The translations under genes were made by a program, and so were the position numbers. A stretch of 14,448 nucleotides of DNA. It comes from Verrucomicrobiota bacterium (lineage in GTDB: Bacteria; Verrucomicrobiota; Verrucomicrobiia; Limisphaerales; JAEYXS01). How positions within the stretch are numbered: the first letter of the stretch is position 1; every line of letters begins with the position of its first letter. Positions 7,500 through 14,325 of the stretch are shown here, piece by piece. The notes under the pieces are model-generated. The model was not told where the DNA came from and did not search any database. It saw only the letters and a program-made list of their open reading frames with translations. Location: the NCBI GenBank assembly GCA_023431185.1, contig JAEYXS010000130.1, positions 1 through 14,448 on the forward strand, written 5' to 3'.

Positions 7500-8993
7500 A
7501 TGTCGTGCCAACTCATCCATCCGCGCTGGTCTGGGCTCCTTTGTGTTTTGGGCCTCATCTTCACGGTCACCAAAGCATCCGCATTCTCCTTGCTCGGCCC
7601 TTACACGGAATGGATGACCCAGGAAAACGGTTATCGCTATCCTCATCAAGCAGGTGGCCCGATGTCTCTTGGTGAAGAATACCGCTGGAATCTGCCGGTG
7701 ATAACCTATGGCTTCGACAGCTCATTCGTCGCTTATTTCGGTGAGGAGGGTGTGGCTGAAGTGGAACAAGCCATGACACTGCTCAACGCGTTGCCGCCTG
7801 CTTCCGCCATTGACCCCACGACCCATCCGCTCCGCATCCAGTTCAAGAACGACCTTGCTGTGAGCGGCTCAGTCTGCGATCTGAAATCCACAGCGCTTTC
7901 GTTACTGCTGGAACAGCTCGGGCTGGCACCACCTTCTTCATCCATGTATGTCCTGCGGAGCCGCACTATCACACCGGTCAGCACATACTATGTGACAAAC
8001 TACCATGTCATTGAGCGTAACTATCATCCGTTGACAACGGAGACGTCCGCAAGGGTGAATAATACTCTGTTCGTCTATGATGTTCATGAATCCCCGCTCT
8101 GGGGGGCAGATGCGATTGAACGGCCGGCTGATCCGCTTTCGTTCATCCATTACGCCGCAGCAGATATGGCCGCTTATGCGGGTCATTATTTTACCGGCTT
8201 GAGTCAGGATGATGTGGGCGGGTTGCGCTATTTGTATTCAGCACAAAACCGGAATGTGGAACGGCTGCCCACCACCGTGGAAAGGGTGGACGGCTCCCCG
8301 GTCATAAACGAAGCCTTGCGGCCGGGGGTGGAGAAAATCGTTTTTCAACGCGTTCCAGGCATCGTCTATCCCGCCATTCCGTTGAACATGGCCATCGAAT
8401 TCGATGACACATATATCGTCGATGGTGAAACCCGAACCCAGCGTCTGCGCCGTCAGATACAGCGACCAGACATCGTCTTCACAGCCGGTGATCTGGGGGT
8501 TTATTCGCCTTCTGGATACCCTCGTCTATACCGGACCACCGCCACAACAAACTGGATAAACCACGCTTCCTTGAACGGTTTTGTCAGCACTGCTGGTCCG
8601 GGCATCATCGCACCGGGCGTGGAGATTGCTTTTTCCAATGTGCTGCCGGTGAACTCTGCTCAAAGTTACGTAAACATTTACTCAAACCAAGGAACGACAG
8701 GGCGTTGGGGCAGCTTTACTGCCGCCGGGGAACCCTTGGCAGTATTTCCCAAACCAACGGTCGGCACGACGGGATTGGCTGCGCTCACAGTATGGCAGGG
8801 TGAGACGCAAAAGAAACTCTCTTGGCTGACCATCATCCGACCACAGACAGGTTACCACCTGCAAAGCTCCACCGACTTGCAGAATTGGAATACGATCACT
8901 ACTTATCCGGCCACGAATCAGATGCTTTTACCTGTGGAAGCTGAAATCATATCCACTGGTCCGGGTAAGTTTTTCCGATTGATCGAGGAATAA
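7500..8993 (+). CDS. Secreted verrucomicrobial protein with degenerate matrixin-like domain
   Basis: The 497-residue product has a signal peptide (residues 1-28, cleavage likely after ASA). A conserved N-terminal segment follows ('GPYTEWMTQENGYRYP', 'WNLPVITYGFDSSFVAYFG', 'VEQAMTLLNALP'), of a kind I recall from large Verrucomicrobiota secreted proteins of unknown function. Residues 234-247 read LSQDDVGGLRYLYS, very like the 'LSxDDxxGIxxLYG' end of matrixin-type metalloprotease domains. The HExxHxxGxxH zinc motif that should precede it is absent; the equivalent stretch is 'FIHYAAADMAAYAGHYF'. The C-terminal 45 residues ('YHLQSSTDLQNWN' to 'KFFRLIEE') are the beta-sandwich module that closes many exported verrucomicrobial proteins. 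It may be a binding protein derived from a protease, or a protease with an unrecognised metal site. The stop lies one base from the convergent CoA-ligase gene. The coding call is firm, the function unknown. Confidence 0.8.
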   Translation: MSCQLIHPRWSGLLCVLGLIFTVTKASAFSLLGPYTEWMTQENGYRYPHQAGGPMSLGEEYRWNLPVITYGFDSSFVAYFGEEGVAEVEQAMTLLNALPPASAIDPTTHPLRIQFKNDLAVSGSVCDLKSTALSLLLEQLGLAPPSSSMYVLRSRTITPVSTYYVTNYHVIERNYHPLTTETSARVNNTLFVYDVHESPLWGADAIERPADPLSFIHYAAADMAAYAGHYFTGLSQDDVGGLRYLYSAQNRNVERLPTTVERVDGSPVINEALRPGVEKIVFQRVPGIVYPAIPLNMAIEFDDTYIVDGETRTQRLRRQIQRPDIVFTAGDLGVYSPSGYPRLYRTTATTNWINHASLNGFVSTAGPGIIAPGVEIAFSNVLPVNSAQSYVNIYSNQGTTGRWGSFTAAGEPLAVFPKPTVGTTGLAALTVWQGETQKKLSWLTIIRPQTGYHLQSSTDLQNWNTITTYPATNQMLLPVEAEIISTGPGKFFRLIEE

Positions 8994-8994
8994 C

Positions 8995-10281
8995 TCACTC
9001 CACCACCCACCGCTTCGCCTTCAATTCATAGCGCGGCAACGTCCCGCACGCCGCCACCTCGATCGGCACCCGCAACGCCAGCGATTCCTGAAACGCTTTT
9101 TGCAATCGTTGCACCAATGCTTTCGTATCCGCGCACTCCGCCACCGGCTCGATCTCCAGCTTCAGCTCGGTCAGTGATTGCACCTTCATCACCCGCACCC
9201 GGTATTCCGCCACTTCCGCGAAATCGCGCACGATGGATTCCACCGCCGTGGGATACACATTCACCCCGCGCACCACGATCATATCGTCCACGCGCCCAAT
9301 GATGCCGCCAGCCAGCGCCAGCGAATGACGGCCGCACGTGCACGCTTCCCCGGCTTCACGCACTTGCGCCTGCACCAGATCGCCCGTGCGATAACGCAGG
9401 AGCGGCGAACCGGTGCGGCCCAGTGTGGTAAGCACCAGCTCACCCCGGACGGCTGGCAAACCCGTTTGCGGATCAATCACCTCCGCGAAGAAAGCCGGTT
9501 CCATCACGTGCAATACCCCGGCCTGCACCGGACATTCAAACGTCACCGGGCCCACCTCCGTCATGCCGTGATGATCGAAGATCCGCGCGCCGTGCCACAA
9601 TTTGCTCAACCGTTCGCGCGTGGCCGGGATGCTGCCGCCCGGTTCACCCGCCACCACGATCGTGCGCAGCGGAATCTTGGTCAGATCAATCTTTTCCTGC
9701 GCGGCCACTTCCGCCAGATGCAGCGCATACGTGGGCGTGCAGCAGAGCGCCGTGGCCTGATGCGCGATCATGGAGCGCAACCGCGCCGCCGTGCTCAAGC
9801 CGCCCCCGGGAATGCACATGGCCCCAATGCGTTCACCCGCCTCGAACGCCAGCCAGAAGCCGATGAACGGCCCGAAGGAGAAGGCAAAAAAGATGCGGTC
9901 TTTTCCCGTGATGCCGCCGGCCTCAAAAACTTCCGCCCAGTTCGTCACCATCCAGTCCCAGCTCTCCGCCGTGTCCAGCCAGCGCAGTGGATTGCCCGTG
10001 GTGCCGCTGGTCTGGTGGGAGCGCGTGTAGCGCTCGAGCGGGTAGGACAGATTCGTGCCGAAGGGCGGGTGCTCCGCCTGATCGCTCACCAGTTCCGTCT
10101 TCGTCGTGAACGGAAAACGCGCGCTGAAATCAGCCAGGGACGTCACCCGATGTGGCGCATCTACTGCGGCGAACTTCTCCTGGTAGAAGGCGTTCCCCGC
10201 GTGGATGACCGCCAAGAGCCGGTTCAGGGACGCAAGCTGTTCCTGTGCGATGACATCACGGTTGGGAAAGCCGTTGGTCAT
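8995..10281 (-). CDS. Phenylacetate-CoA ligase-like adenylate-forming enzyme
   Basis: At 428-429 residues this matches the usual length of the PaaK/CapK group, which activates a carboxylic acid to an acyl-AMP and then transfers it to coenzyme A. Counting from the GTG at 10284, visible motifs are the phosphate-binding loop SGTTGNP (93-99), 'VAGEPGGS' (211-218), 'HHGMTEVGP' (238-246), the ribose-binding YRTGD (298-302), 'CTCGR' (315-319, common in this family) and a C-terminal swivel domain beginning near 'GRVDDMIVVRGVNVYP' (330-345). ATG 10281 is used; GTG 10284 directly before it is equally possible, and neither has a strong ribosome-binding site. It follows the EamA-like membrane protein gene by 9 bases on the same strand, so the two are probably co-transcribed. 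No phenylacetate ring-epoxidation (paa) genes are nearby, so the acid could be another aryl or branched acid. Not named paaK for that reason. Confidence 0.9.
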   Translation of the reverse strand: MTNGFPNRDVIAQEQLASLNRLLAVIHAGNAFYQEKFAAVDAPHRVTSLADFSARFPFTTKTELVSDQAEHPPFGTNLSYPLERYTRSHQTSGTTGNPLRWLDTAESWDWMVTNWAEVFEAGGITGKDRIFFAFSFGPFIGFWLAFEAGERIGAMCIPGGGLSTAARLRSMIAHQATALCCTPTYALHLAEVAAQEKIDLTKIPLRTIVVAGEPGGSIPATRERLSKLWHGARIFDHHGMTEVGPVTFECPVQAGVLHVMEPAFFAEVIDPQTGLPAVRGELVLTTLGRTGSPLLRYRTGDLVQAQVREAGEACTCGRHSLALAGGIIGRVDDMIVVRGVNVYPTAVESIVRDFAEVAEYRVRVMKVQSLTELKLEIEPVAECADTKALVQRLQKAFQESLALRVPIEVAACGTLPRYELKAKRWVVE

Positions 10282-10290
10282 CACGCCAGA

Positions 10291-10869
10291 TTATTTGCCC
10301 GGTTGGGTCGGCGCCGGTGCCGCCGCGGCTGCTGGTACAGCCGGTTTGGCTGGCGCGGACGGCGGCGGTTTGAAATAGGTGGCCATCGTGGCACCTATGG
10401 CCGCCAGGACGATGCCCACGTAGAACTGCCATTTGATGGTGCCCAATCCTCCCGCCGGTGGATGCAGGATGATGGCCACGATGGCGTTCACGATCGGCGC
10501 CCCGGCGAAGATGATGGACATGACGACCGTCGGCGAGCCCTTGGCCCCGAAGGCCAGCAACACCCCGAACGCGCCGATCGCCCCCGCGATGCCGGCGATG
10601 AGCGACCACCACATGCCCTTGCTGGCGTAACCCGAGAATGCCGCCCCCTTCATCATCAGCAACACCAGCGGCGCGAGCACGGCGACCAGAAAGTAGGCGA
10701 TACCTACGAAGAGAAACGCCTTGTAGCGGTTCATCGTCGGATCACCACCCGGATTGATGCTCAATTGGCCCGTGTGCAGCAGGAGTCCATAAACACCCCA
10801 GCAAAAGACCGTCATCAACGAGAAATAAAGCCACGCCTGGCTCGAATTTGCAGAACTTTCAGTCGGCAT
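10291..10869 (-). CDS. Five-helix EamA-like membrane protein
   Basis: The 192-residue product has about five transmembrane helices: roughly 12-32, 51-73, 86-108, 113-135 and 146-166. A cytoplasm-like Pro/Ala-rich tail follows (168-192). 'GAIGAFGVLLAFGAKGSPTVVMSIIFAGAPIVNAIVAIIL' has the glycine- and alanine-rich look of half of an EamA/DMT-type transporter, so it may dimerise or pair with another half. The substrate is not predictable. ATG 10869 has no Shine-Dalgarno. A weak promoter-like pair (TTGCTG, 17 bases, TAGATT with its -10 at 10885-10880) would give a transcript starting only a few bases before the ATG. It is the first gene of a two-gene unit with the CoA-ligase-like gene, so transport of a carboxylic acid or its product is one speculative reading. 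Confidence 0.75.
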   Translation of the reverse strand: MPTESSANSSQAWLYFSLMTVFCWGVYGLLLHTGQLSINPGGDPTMNRYKAFLFVGIAYFLVAVLAPLVLLMMKGAAFSGYASKGMWWSLIAGIAGAIGAFGVLLAFGAKGSPTVVMSIIFAGAPIVNAIVAIILHPPAGGLGTIKWQFYVGIVLAAIGATMATYFKPPPSAPAKPAVPAAAAAPAPTQPGK

Positions 10870-10898
10870 ATTGGTGCAAAATCTAGCCCCGGGTGCCC

Positions 10899-10928
10899 TT
10901 TACAGCAAATGGTTTATGGGCATACATT
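10899..10928 (+). promoter_or_regulatory. Candidate sigma-70 promoter for the lipoprotein gene
   Basis: TTTACA (10899-10904, five of six to consensus) and TACATT (10923-10928, four of six) are 18 bases apart in the divergent gap before the lipoprotein gene. An ATCCCG/CGGGAT hairpin (10944-10960) lies between this and the GTG start. Verrucomicrobial promoters are poorly characterised, so this is tentative. Confidence 0.3.
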
Positions 10929-10977
10929 GTCATGATTCGCTGAATCCCGCTGACCGGGATGGCGTCCAATACATATC

Positions 10978-11412
10978 GTGAAGCATTATCTGACAGTCTT
11001 GCTGGCAAGTGTCTTGGTATTAACGGGCTGCAAGTCCAGCACGGTGGAGACCCGGCGTGTCGAACGTCAGGGTGCTTACACTGCCTTGCCGGCCGATCAG
11101 CGTGAACTGGTGGACAAAGGCCAGATCAAGGTGGGCATGAGCGAAGACGCCGTTTACATCGCCTGGGGCAAGCCTGCGCAGGTCGTCACCAGCGAGGACC
11201 AGAGCGGCCGCACCACCACATGGCTGTATCACGGCACGATGCTGGAAGAGAACCGTTACTGGTCCTACCGCGAAGTCTCCCGCGATGGCCGCATATATCT
11301 CGAGCGCTATCTGGACCGCGATTACAATTCCCGCGATTACATCAGCTCCGAGATCATTTTCCAAAAAGGCGTTGTCGTCCGCTGGCGCACCCTCCCCCGG
11401 CCGGTGGGCTGA
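10978..11412 (+). CDS. Small outer-membrane-type lipoprotein, BamE/SmpA-like
   Basis: This 144-residue protein starts at GTG 10978, the only start codon in frame after the stop at 10951-10953. It opens with a type II signal peptide: a hydrophobic run to the lipobox LTGC, cleaved before Cys18. The residue after Cys is Lys, not Asp. Residues about 48-75 ('GQIKVGMSEDAVYIAWGKPAQVV') follow the 'G-M-x-x-x-x-V-x-x-x-x-G-x-P' pattern of BamE/SmpA-like domains. Those are small two-helix, three-strand folds in lipoproteins of the outer-membrane assembly machine and in unrelated envelope proteins. 'TTTWLYHG' would form the following strand. The C-terminal half is rich in Arg, Asp and Tyr. No Shine-Dalgarno is obvious. 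The gene stands alone, divergent from the membrane protein gene. The lipoprotein call is firm; the BamE-like fold is likely but not a claim that it is BamE. Confidence 0.8.
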   Translation: MKHYLTVLLASVLVLTGCKSSTVETRRVERQGAYTALPADQRELVDKGQIKVGMSEDAVYIAWGKPAQVVTSEDQSGRTTTWLYHGTMLEENRYWSYREVSRDGRIYLERYLDRDYNSRDYISSEIIFQKGVVVRWRTLPRPVG

Positions 11413-11452
11413 TCTCCCGTCGCCCTTAGCGCTGGACAATATTGGCCCACAT

Positions 11453-11466
11453 CCCGGCAAACCGGG
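11453..11466. repeat. Small hairpin between the lipoprotein and Acg-like genes
   Basis: CCCGG (11453-11457) and CCGGG (11462-11466) form a 5-bp stem with a CAAA loop, 41 bases past the lipoprotein stop. No T-tract follows, so it is a weak terminator candidate at best. The rest of the 120-base gap shows nothing clear. Confidence 0.25.
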
Positions 11467-11532
11467 GGGAGCCGGTTCGGGTTCTGCGGCGCATCTTCAC
11501 TCTGCGAACACAATGCAGAACATGAGGCCGCT

Positions 11533-12555
11533 ATGAAGACGACGGAGACCCCTTGGGCGATTGCTGAGCAGGATTTCCCCCTGAACGCCACCTTGGCGGA
11601 GCAACTGGAATTTGCGCTCGGCTACGCCGTGCTCGCCCCCTCCAGTCACAACACCCAGCCTTGGTTGTTCGCCATCCGCGGCGACCATATCGACCTTTAT
11701 GCGGATCGCACCCGTTCGCTGAAGGTTTGCGATCCGACCGACCGCGAACTCGTCATCAGTTGCGGTGCCGCCCTTTTCCATCTGCGGCTGGCCCTGCGTC
11801 ACTTCAATCTCTTCGACCACGTGGACCTGCTGCCGGATCAGGGTGACCCGGACCATCTCGCACGCATCTGGGTCGGCACCGCCGGTGCTCATTCACCCGA
11901 GGAGACCCTGATGTTTCACGCCATCCCCAAGCGGCGCACCAACCGCCAGCGTTTCCAGAATGATCCCCTGCCACCCCGGTTGCTGGCCGAGTTGCACACC
12001 GCCATTTTCCACGAAGGCGCCTGGCTGCATTACGTGGAGGGGGAAGAACAACGCCTGGCCCTGGCGGAACTCATCGCCCAGGCCGACCGGCAACAATGGG
12101 CGGACAAACGCTTCCGCCTCGAACTCGCTGCCTGGGTCCACTCCAATCACAGCGCCGCCCGCGATGGCATCCCCGGTTACGCCCAGGACGTCGATGACAT
12201 CCTCTCCTACATGGGGCCGCTCGTGGTCCGCACCTTTGATCTCGGTGACGGCCAGGCCGCCAAGAACGCCGAGGTCGCCCGCCACTCCCCGGCCCTCGCC
12301 ATCATCGGCACATCGGAGGACACGCCGCGCGACTGGCTCCTCGCCGGTCAGGCGCTCGCCCACGTGCTCCTGCGTGCCCGCGTGGAAGACGTCTGGGCCT
12401 CGTTCCTGAACCAGCCCATCGAAGTGCCCGAACTGCGCGGCAAGCTGGTGCAACTGCTCGACCGTTGCGGCTCGCCCCAGCTCATCCTGCGCCTGGGTTT
12501 TGGCAGCGAAGTGAAACCCACCCCGCGCCGTCACGTGGATGAAGTGCTGATCTAA
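11533..12555 (+). CDS. Acg-family nitroreductase-like flavoprotein
   Basis: The 340-residue product carries the hallmarks of the Acg family of FMN-binding nitroreductase-fold proteins (named from Mycobacterium tuberculosis Acg). These are 'LAPSSHNTQPW' (34-44, flavin-phosphate region), 'DPTDRELVISCGAAL' (67-81) and 'RRTNRQRF' (134-141). Length fits the family, which is a single-chain fusion of two nitroreductase-like halves. Some members are reported to bind FMN tightly and to be poor reductases, and mycobacterial Acg is induced in hypoxia; whether that applies here is unknown. No signal peptide is seen, so it is cytoplasmic. ATG 11533 has GAGG at 11524-11527, five bases upstream, a good start. 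The gene is alone on its strand and convergent with the methyltransferase gene 20 bases away. Confidence 0.88.
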   Translation: MKTTETPWAIAEQDFPLNATLAEQLEFALGYAVLAPSSHNTQPWLFAIRGDHIDLYADRTRSLKVCDPTDRELVISCGAALFHLRLALRHFNLFDHVDLLPDQGDPDHLARIWVGTAGAHSPEETLMFHAIPKRRTNRQRFQNDPLPPRLLAELHTAIFHEGAWLHYVEGEEQRLALAELIAQADRQQWADKRFRLELAAWVHSNHSAARDGIPGYAQDVDDILSYMGPLVVRTFDLGDGQAAKNAEVARHSPALAIIGTSEDTPRDWLLAGQALAHVLLRARVEDVWASFLNQPIEVPELRGKLVQLLDRCGSPQLILRLGFGSEVKPTPRRHVDEVLI

Positions 12556-12565
12556 GCTACTGCCT

Positions 12566-12583
12566 AAAAAACGGCTCAGGCCG
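12566..12583 (-). terminator. Weak intrinsic terminator overlapping the methyltransferase stop codon
   Basis: On the minus strand, CGGC (12583-12580) and GCCG (12575-12572) form a 4-bp stem around a CTGA loop that contains the TGA stop. Six T residues follow (complement of 12566-12571). The T-tract is good but the stem is short. It fits a compact terminator squeezed into a 20-base convergent gap. Confidence 0.45.
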
Positions 12584-13769
12584 CCGGTGTCGGCAACCGC
12601 AGCAGCGCATCCAGGCTGTGCTTCTTGATGCCGAAGAAATGTTTGAACTCCTCGATGCGCTCACGTGCCGCCGGATTCGTGAACGGCTCCCCGTCCCGCA
12701 CCGCCGCGATCATCAGGTTCTTCGGCGTATGCTCGGACGAAACGAACTCAAACACCTTCGTCTTGTAACCCGCCCATTCCAGATACAGCGCGCGCAAGCC
12801 ATCCGTCGCCCATTCCGCCATGCGCTCCTCCATCACCCCATGCCGCAACACCGGTGCGAGCACCGTGGGATGCAACAACTGCGGCCGTACTTCCTTGTGG
12901 CAGCACGGTGCCACCACGATCAGTTTCGCCCGCATCTCCACGCCCCGCCGGATCGCCTCATCCGTGGCCGTATTGCACGCATGCAGCGCGATCAACACCT
13001 CGATGTCCTTCACCCGCACCTTGTCAATGGTGCCTTCCATGAAGGTCAGCCCCTCCGCCTGGATCTCCTGCGCGATGCCGTTCGTCTTCTCCACCAGGTC
13101 CGCGCGTGACTCCACCCCCAGCACCTCCACCGGCGAATGCTTCGTGCGCCGCAACCAATGCCACGCCGCGAACGTCAGGTAACCCTTCCCGCAACCCATG
13201 TCCGCGATGTTCAGCGGCTGCCCCGGCTTCCACCCGCAATCATCCAGCAGATGCGACAAGATCTCCAGATACCGGTTGATCTGGCGATGCTTGTCACTCA
13301 TCGACGGCAACACCTTGCCCGTCGCCTCCACCACCCCGAGGGCCATCAGCCAGTCATTCGCCGTCGTATCCAGCAGGCGCACCCGCTCACGGTCATGCGT
13401 GGCCGCCGGAGCGGTCACCACTGCGGGCTTGTGATTCGAGAGCTGCGGCTGGCCCTTGCGCGGGAAGTGCAACTGCCAGTCCTTCTGCGTCGTGCCCAGC
13501 AGCGCGTTCTTCCACACACCGTGCAACTGCTCCTCCACCCACCCCATGCCCTTCTCCAGCGGGATGTTCTTCGCGATGTCATTTGTCCGCCGCGTGAACG
13601 TCATCGCCAGATGCGGCACCTGGCGGATCTGCACCCGCCGCACCGTGATCCGTTCCACGCCATCATCCGGCTGCGTGGGCCCGGACAGCACCAGCCGCAC
13701 AAACGTCCCGTCCCGGAGGCTCGTTTCCGTCTTCGCGATGAACTCAACAATCGGATCTGCATTCTGCAT
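12576..13769 (-). CDS. Class I SAM-dependent methyltransferase
   Basis: The 397-residue product has a Rossmann-fold methyltransferase core beginning near residue 155. 'SMSDKHRQINRYLEIL' (156-171) leads into the SAM-binding motif I 'IADMGCGKGYLTF' (188-200). Then come an acidic end of strand two in 'VEVLGVESRADLVEK', 'LIALHACNTATD' (259-270) and 'VVAPCCHKEVRPQL' (285-298). The LHAC plus CCH pattern is typical of the group that also includes eukaryotic METTL25 and GSTCD-like proteins; these conserved residues may take part in substrate or metal binding. The N-terminal 150 residues are basic, less conserved-looking and may bind RNA, which is inference only. No signal peptide is seen, so it is cytoplasmic. 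ATG 13769 has only a weak purine stretch upstream. It is a single gene facing the Acg-like gene. The methyltransferase call is strong; the substrate is not predictable. Confidence 0.9.
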   Translation of the reverse strand: MQNADPIVEFIAKTETSLRDGTFVRLVLSGPTQPDDGVERITVRRVQIRQVPHLAMTFTRRTNDIAKNIPLEKGMGWVEEQLHGVWKNALLGTTQKDWQLHFPRKGQPQLSNHKPAVVTAPAATHDRERVRLLDTTANDWLMALGVVEATGKVLPSMSDKHRQINRYLEILSHLLDDCGWKPGQPLNIADMGCGKGYLTFAAWHWLRRTKHSPVEVLGVESRADLVEKTNGIAQEIQAEGLTFMEGTIDKVRVKDIEVLIALHACNTATDEAIRRGVEMRAKLIVVAPCCHKEVRPQLLHPTVLAPVLRHGVMEERMAEWATDGLRALYLEWAGYKTKVFEFVSSEHTPKNLMIAAVRDGEPFTNPAARERIEEFKHFFGIKKHSLDALLRLPTPAA

Positions 13770-13902
13770 GTGGCGACCACTCTAATGATTGCCCGCCAAA
13801 TGAAAAGCCGACGCTTTACCCTCGTAAGCCCTCCCGCGACTGTGGGATAAGGAAACGGAACAGACTTCCGCTCACTGAACGTTGCTCGTTCATCATAAGC
13901 CC

Positions 13903-13938
13903 TATTGGTCCTATGAGTCCCATCCGTCCCATGCGCAT
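13903..13938. repeat. Degenerate 9-base tandem repeat, YATNNGTCC
   Basis: Successive units read TATTGGTCC, TATGAGTCC, CATCCGTCC and CATGCGCAT. The first three keep the frame YAT-NN-GTCC exactly; the fourth has decayed. Similar '(C/T)AT..GTCC' strings are, from memory, scattered between genes in verrucomicrobial genomes. Short low-copy tandem repeats like this may vary in unit number between strains. Confidence 0.55.
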
Positions 13939-14136
13939 TCCGTGTATTCCGCGAGTTTTTACCCCGGCTCCTGTCGGGGCTGTGGTTTATAAAACGTTCC
14001 TCGAAGCGGCTTACCATCCAGTTTGTTCAATGTGACACTCTCACAGTAGCATCCTGTCCTGCGGCACTCTAGCCACCAGTCCACACCTCCCGCACCAAAC
14101 CCCCGCCAGCCACTCCACAAGGAAACGCAGATCGGT

Positions 14137-14160
14137 AGGGCGAGAGTCCTCTCGAGCCCT
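14137..14160. repeat. Imperfect REP-like hairpin AGGGCGAGA/TCTCGagCCCT
   Basis: AGGGCGAGA (14137-14145) pairs with TCTCG and CCCT (14150-14160), leaving a two-base AG bulge and a GTCC loop. The flanking GGTAGGGCGAGAG...CCTGACC wording resembles a dispersed verrucomicrobial repeat that I recall. No T-tract is adjacent. Confidence 0.5.
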
Positions 14161-14222
14161 GACCTTTTCCGTCAAGGCACTCACAAACACCACACCCCCA
14201 CCGCCGAAGCACATGACCATCC

Positions 14223-14254
14223 CCCTCTCCTCCATTGATAAATGGAGGAGAGGG
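14223..14254. repeat. Perfect 14-bp inverted repeat, CCCTCTCCTCCATT arms
   Basis: CCCTCTCCTCCATT (14223-14236) is matched exactly by AATGGAGGAGAGGG (14241-14254) around a GATA loop. The right arm is followed by TACGGGGAGAGGAGG, which partly repeats the arm and could extend pairing outward past a TAC bulge. This is a long, very stable hairpin on either strand and a good candidate for a dispersed palindromic element or tiny MITE. Confidence 0.75.
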
Positions 14255-14297
14255 TACGGGGAGAGGAGGTACTAAACCTCCCTCCCCTCACTGGGAA

Positions 14298-14310
14298 GCC
14301 GAACTTCGGC
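14298..14310. repeat. Near-palindrome GCCGAA-C-TTCGGC
   Basis: Six-base arms around a single C, between the 14-bp inverted repeat and the IS-like end. It is probably another dispersed palindromic motif; chance cannot be excluded. Confidence 0.4.
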
Positions 14311-14325
14311 CTGCATTCTCTTTAG

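Noticed and set aside
7571..8250. Active matrixin metalloprotease
   Set aside because: A HExxH motif was sought and not found in the secreted protein, so protease activity is not claimed.
9178..10935. 585-residue plus-strand open frame opposite the CoA ligase and membrane protein
   Set aside because: His/Arg/Gln-rich antisense shadow. Both minus-strand genes have clear motifs or membrane helices.
13137..13850. 237-residue plus-strand open frame opposite the methyltransferase
   Set aside because: No motif, Arg/Pro/His-rich, and antisense to a gene with clear SAM-binding motifs.
13903..13938. Possible CRISPR array
   Set aside because: The units are 9 bases, contiguous and degenerate, with no spacers; no cas genes in the window.
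13962..13979. CCCCG/CGGGG hairpin as a terminator for a neighbouring gene
   Set aside because: The T-run (13956-13960) lies on the wrong side for a plus-strand terminator, and on the minus strand the hairpin is followed by A residues. No gene ends beside it.
14041..14235. 64-residue minus-strand open frame in the palindrome-rich region
   Set aside because: It is made largely of the repeat at 14137-14160 and begins inside the 14-bp inverted repeat; no ribosome-binding site or protein-like features.
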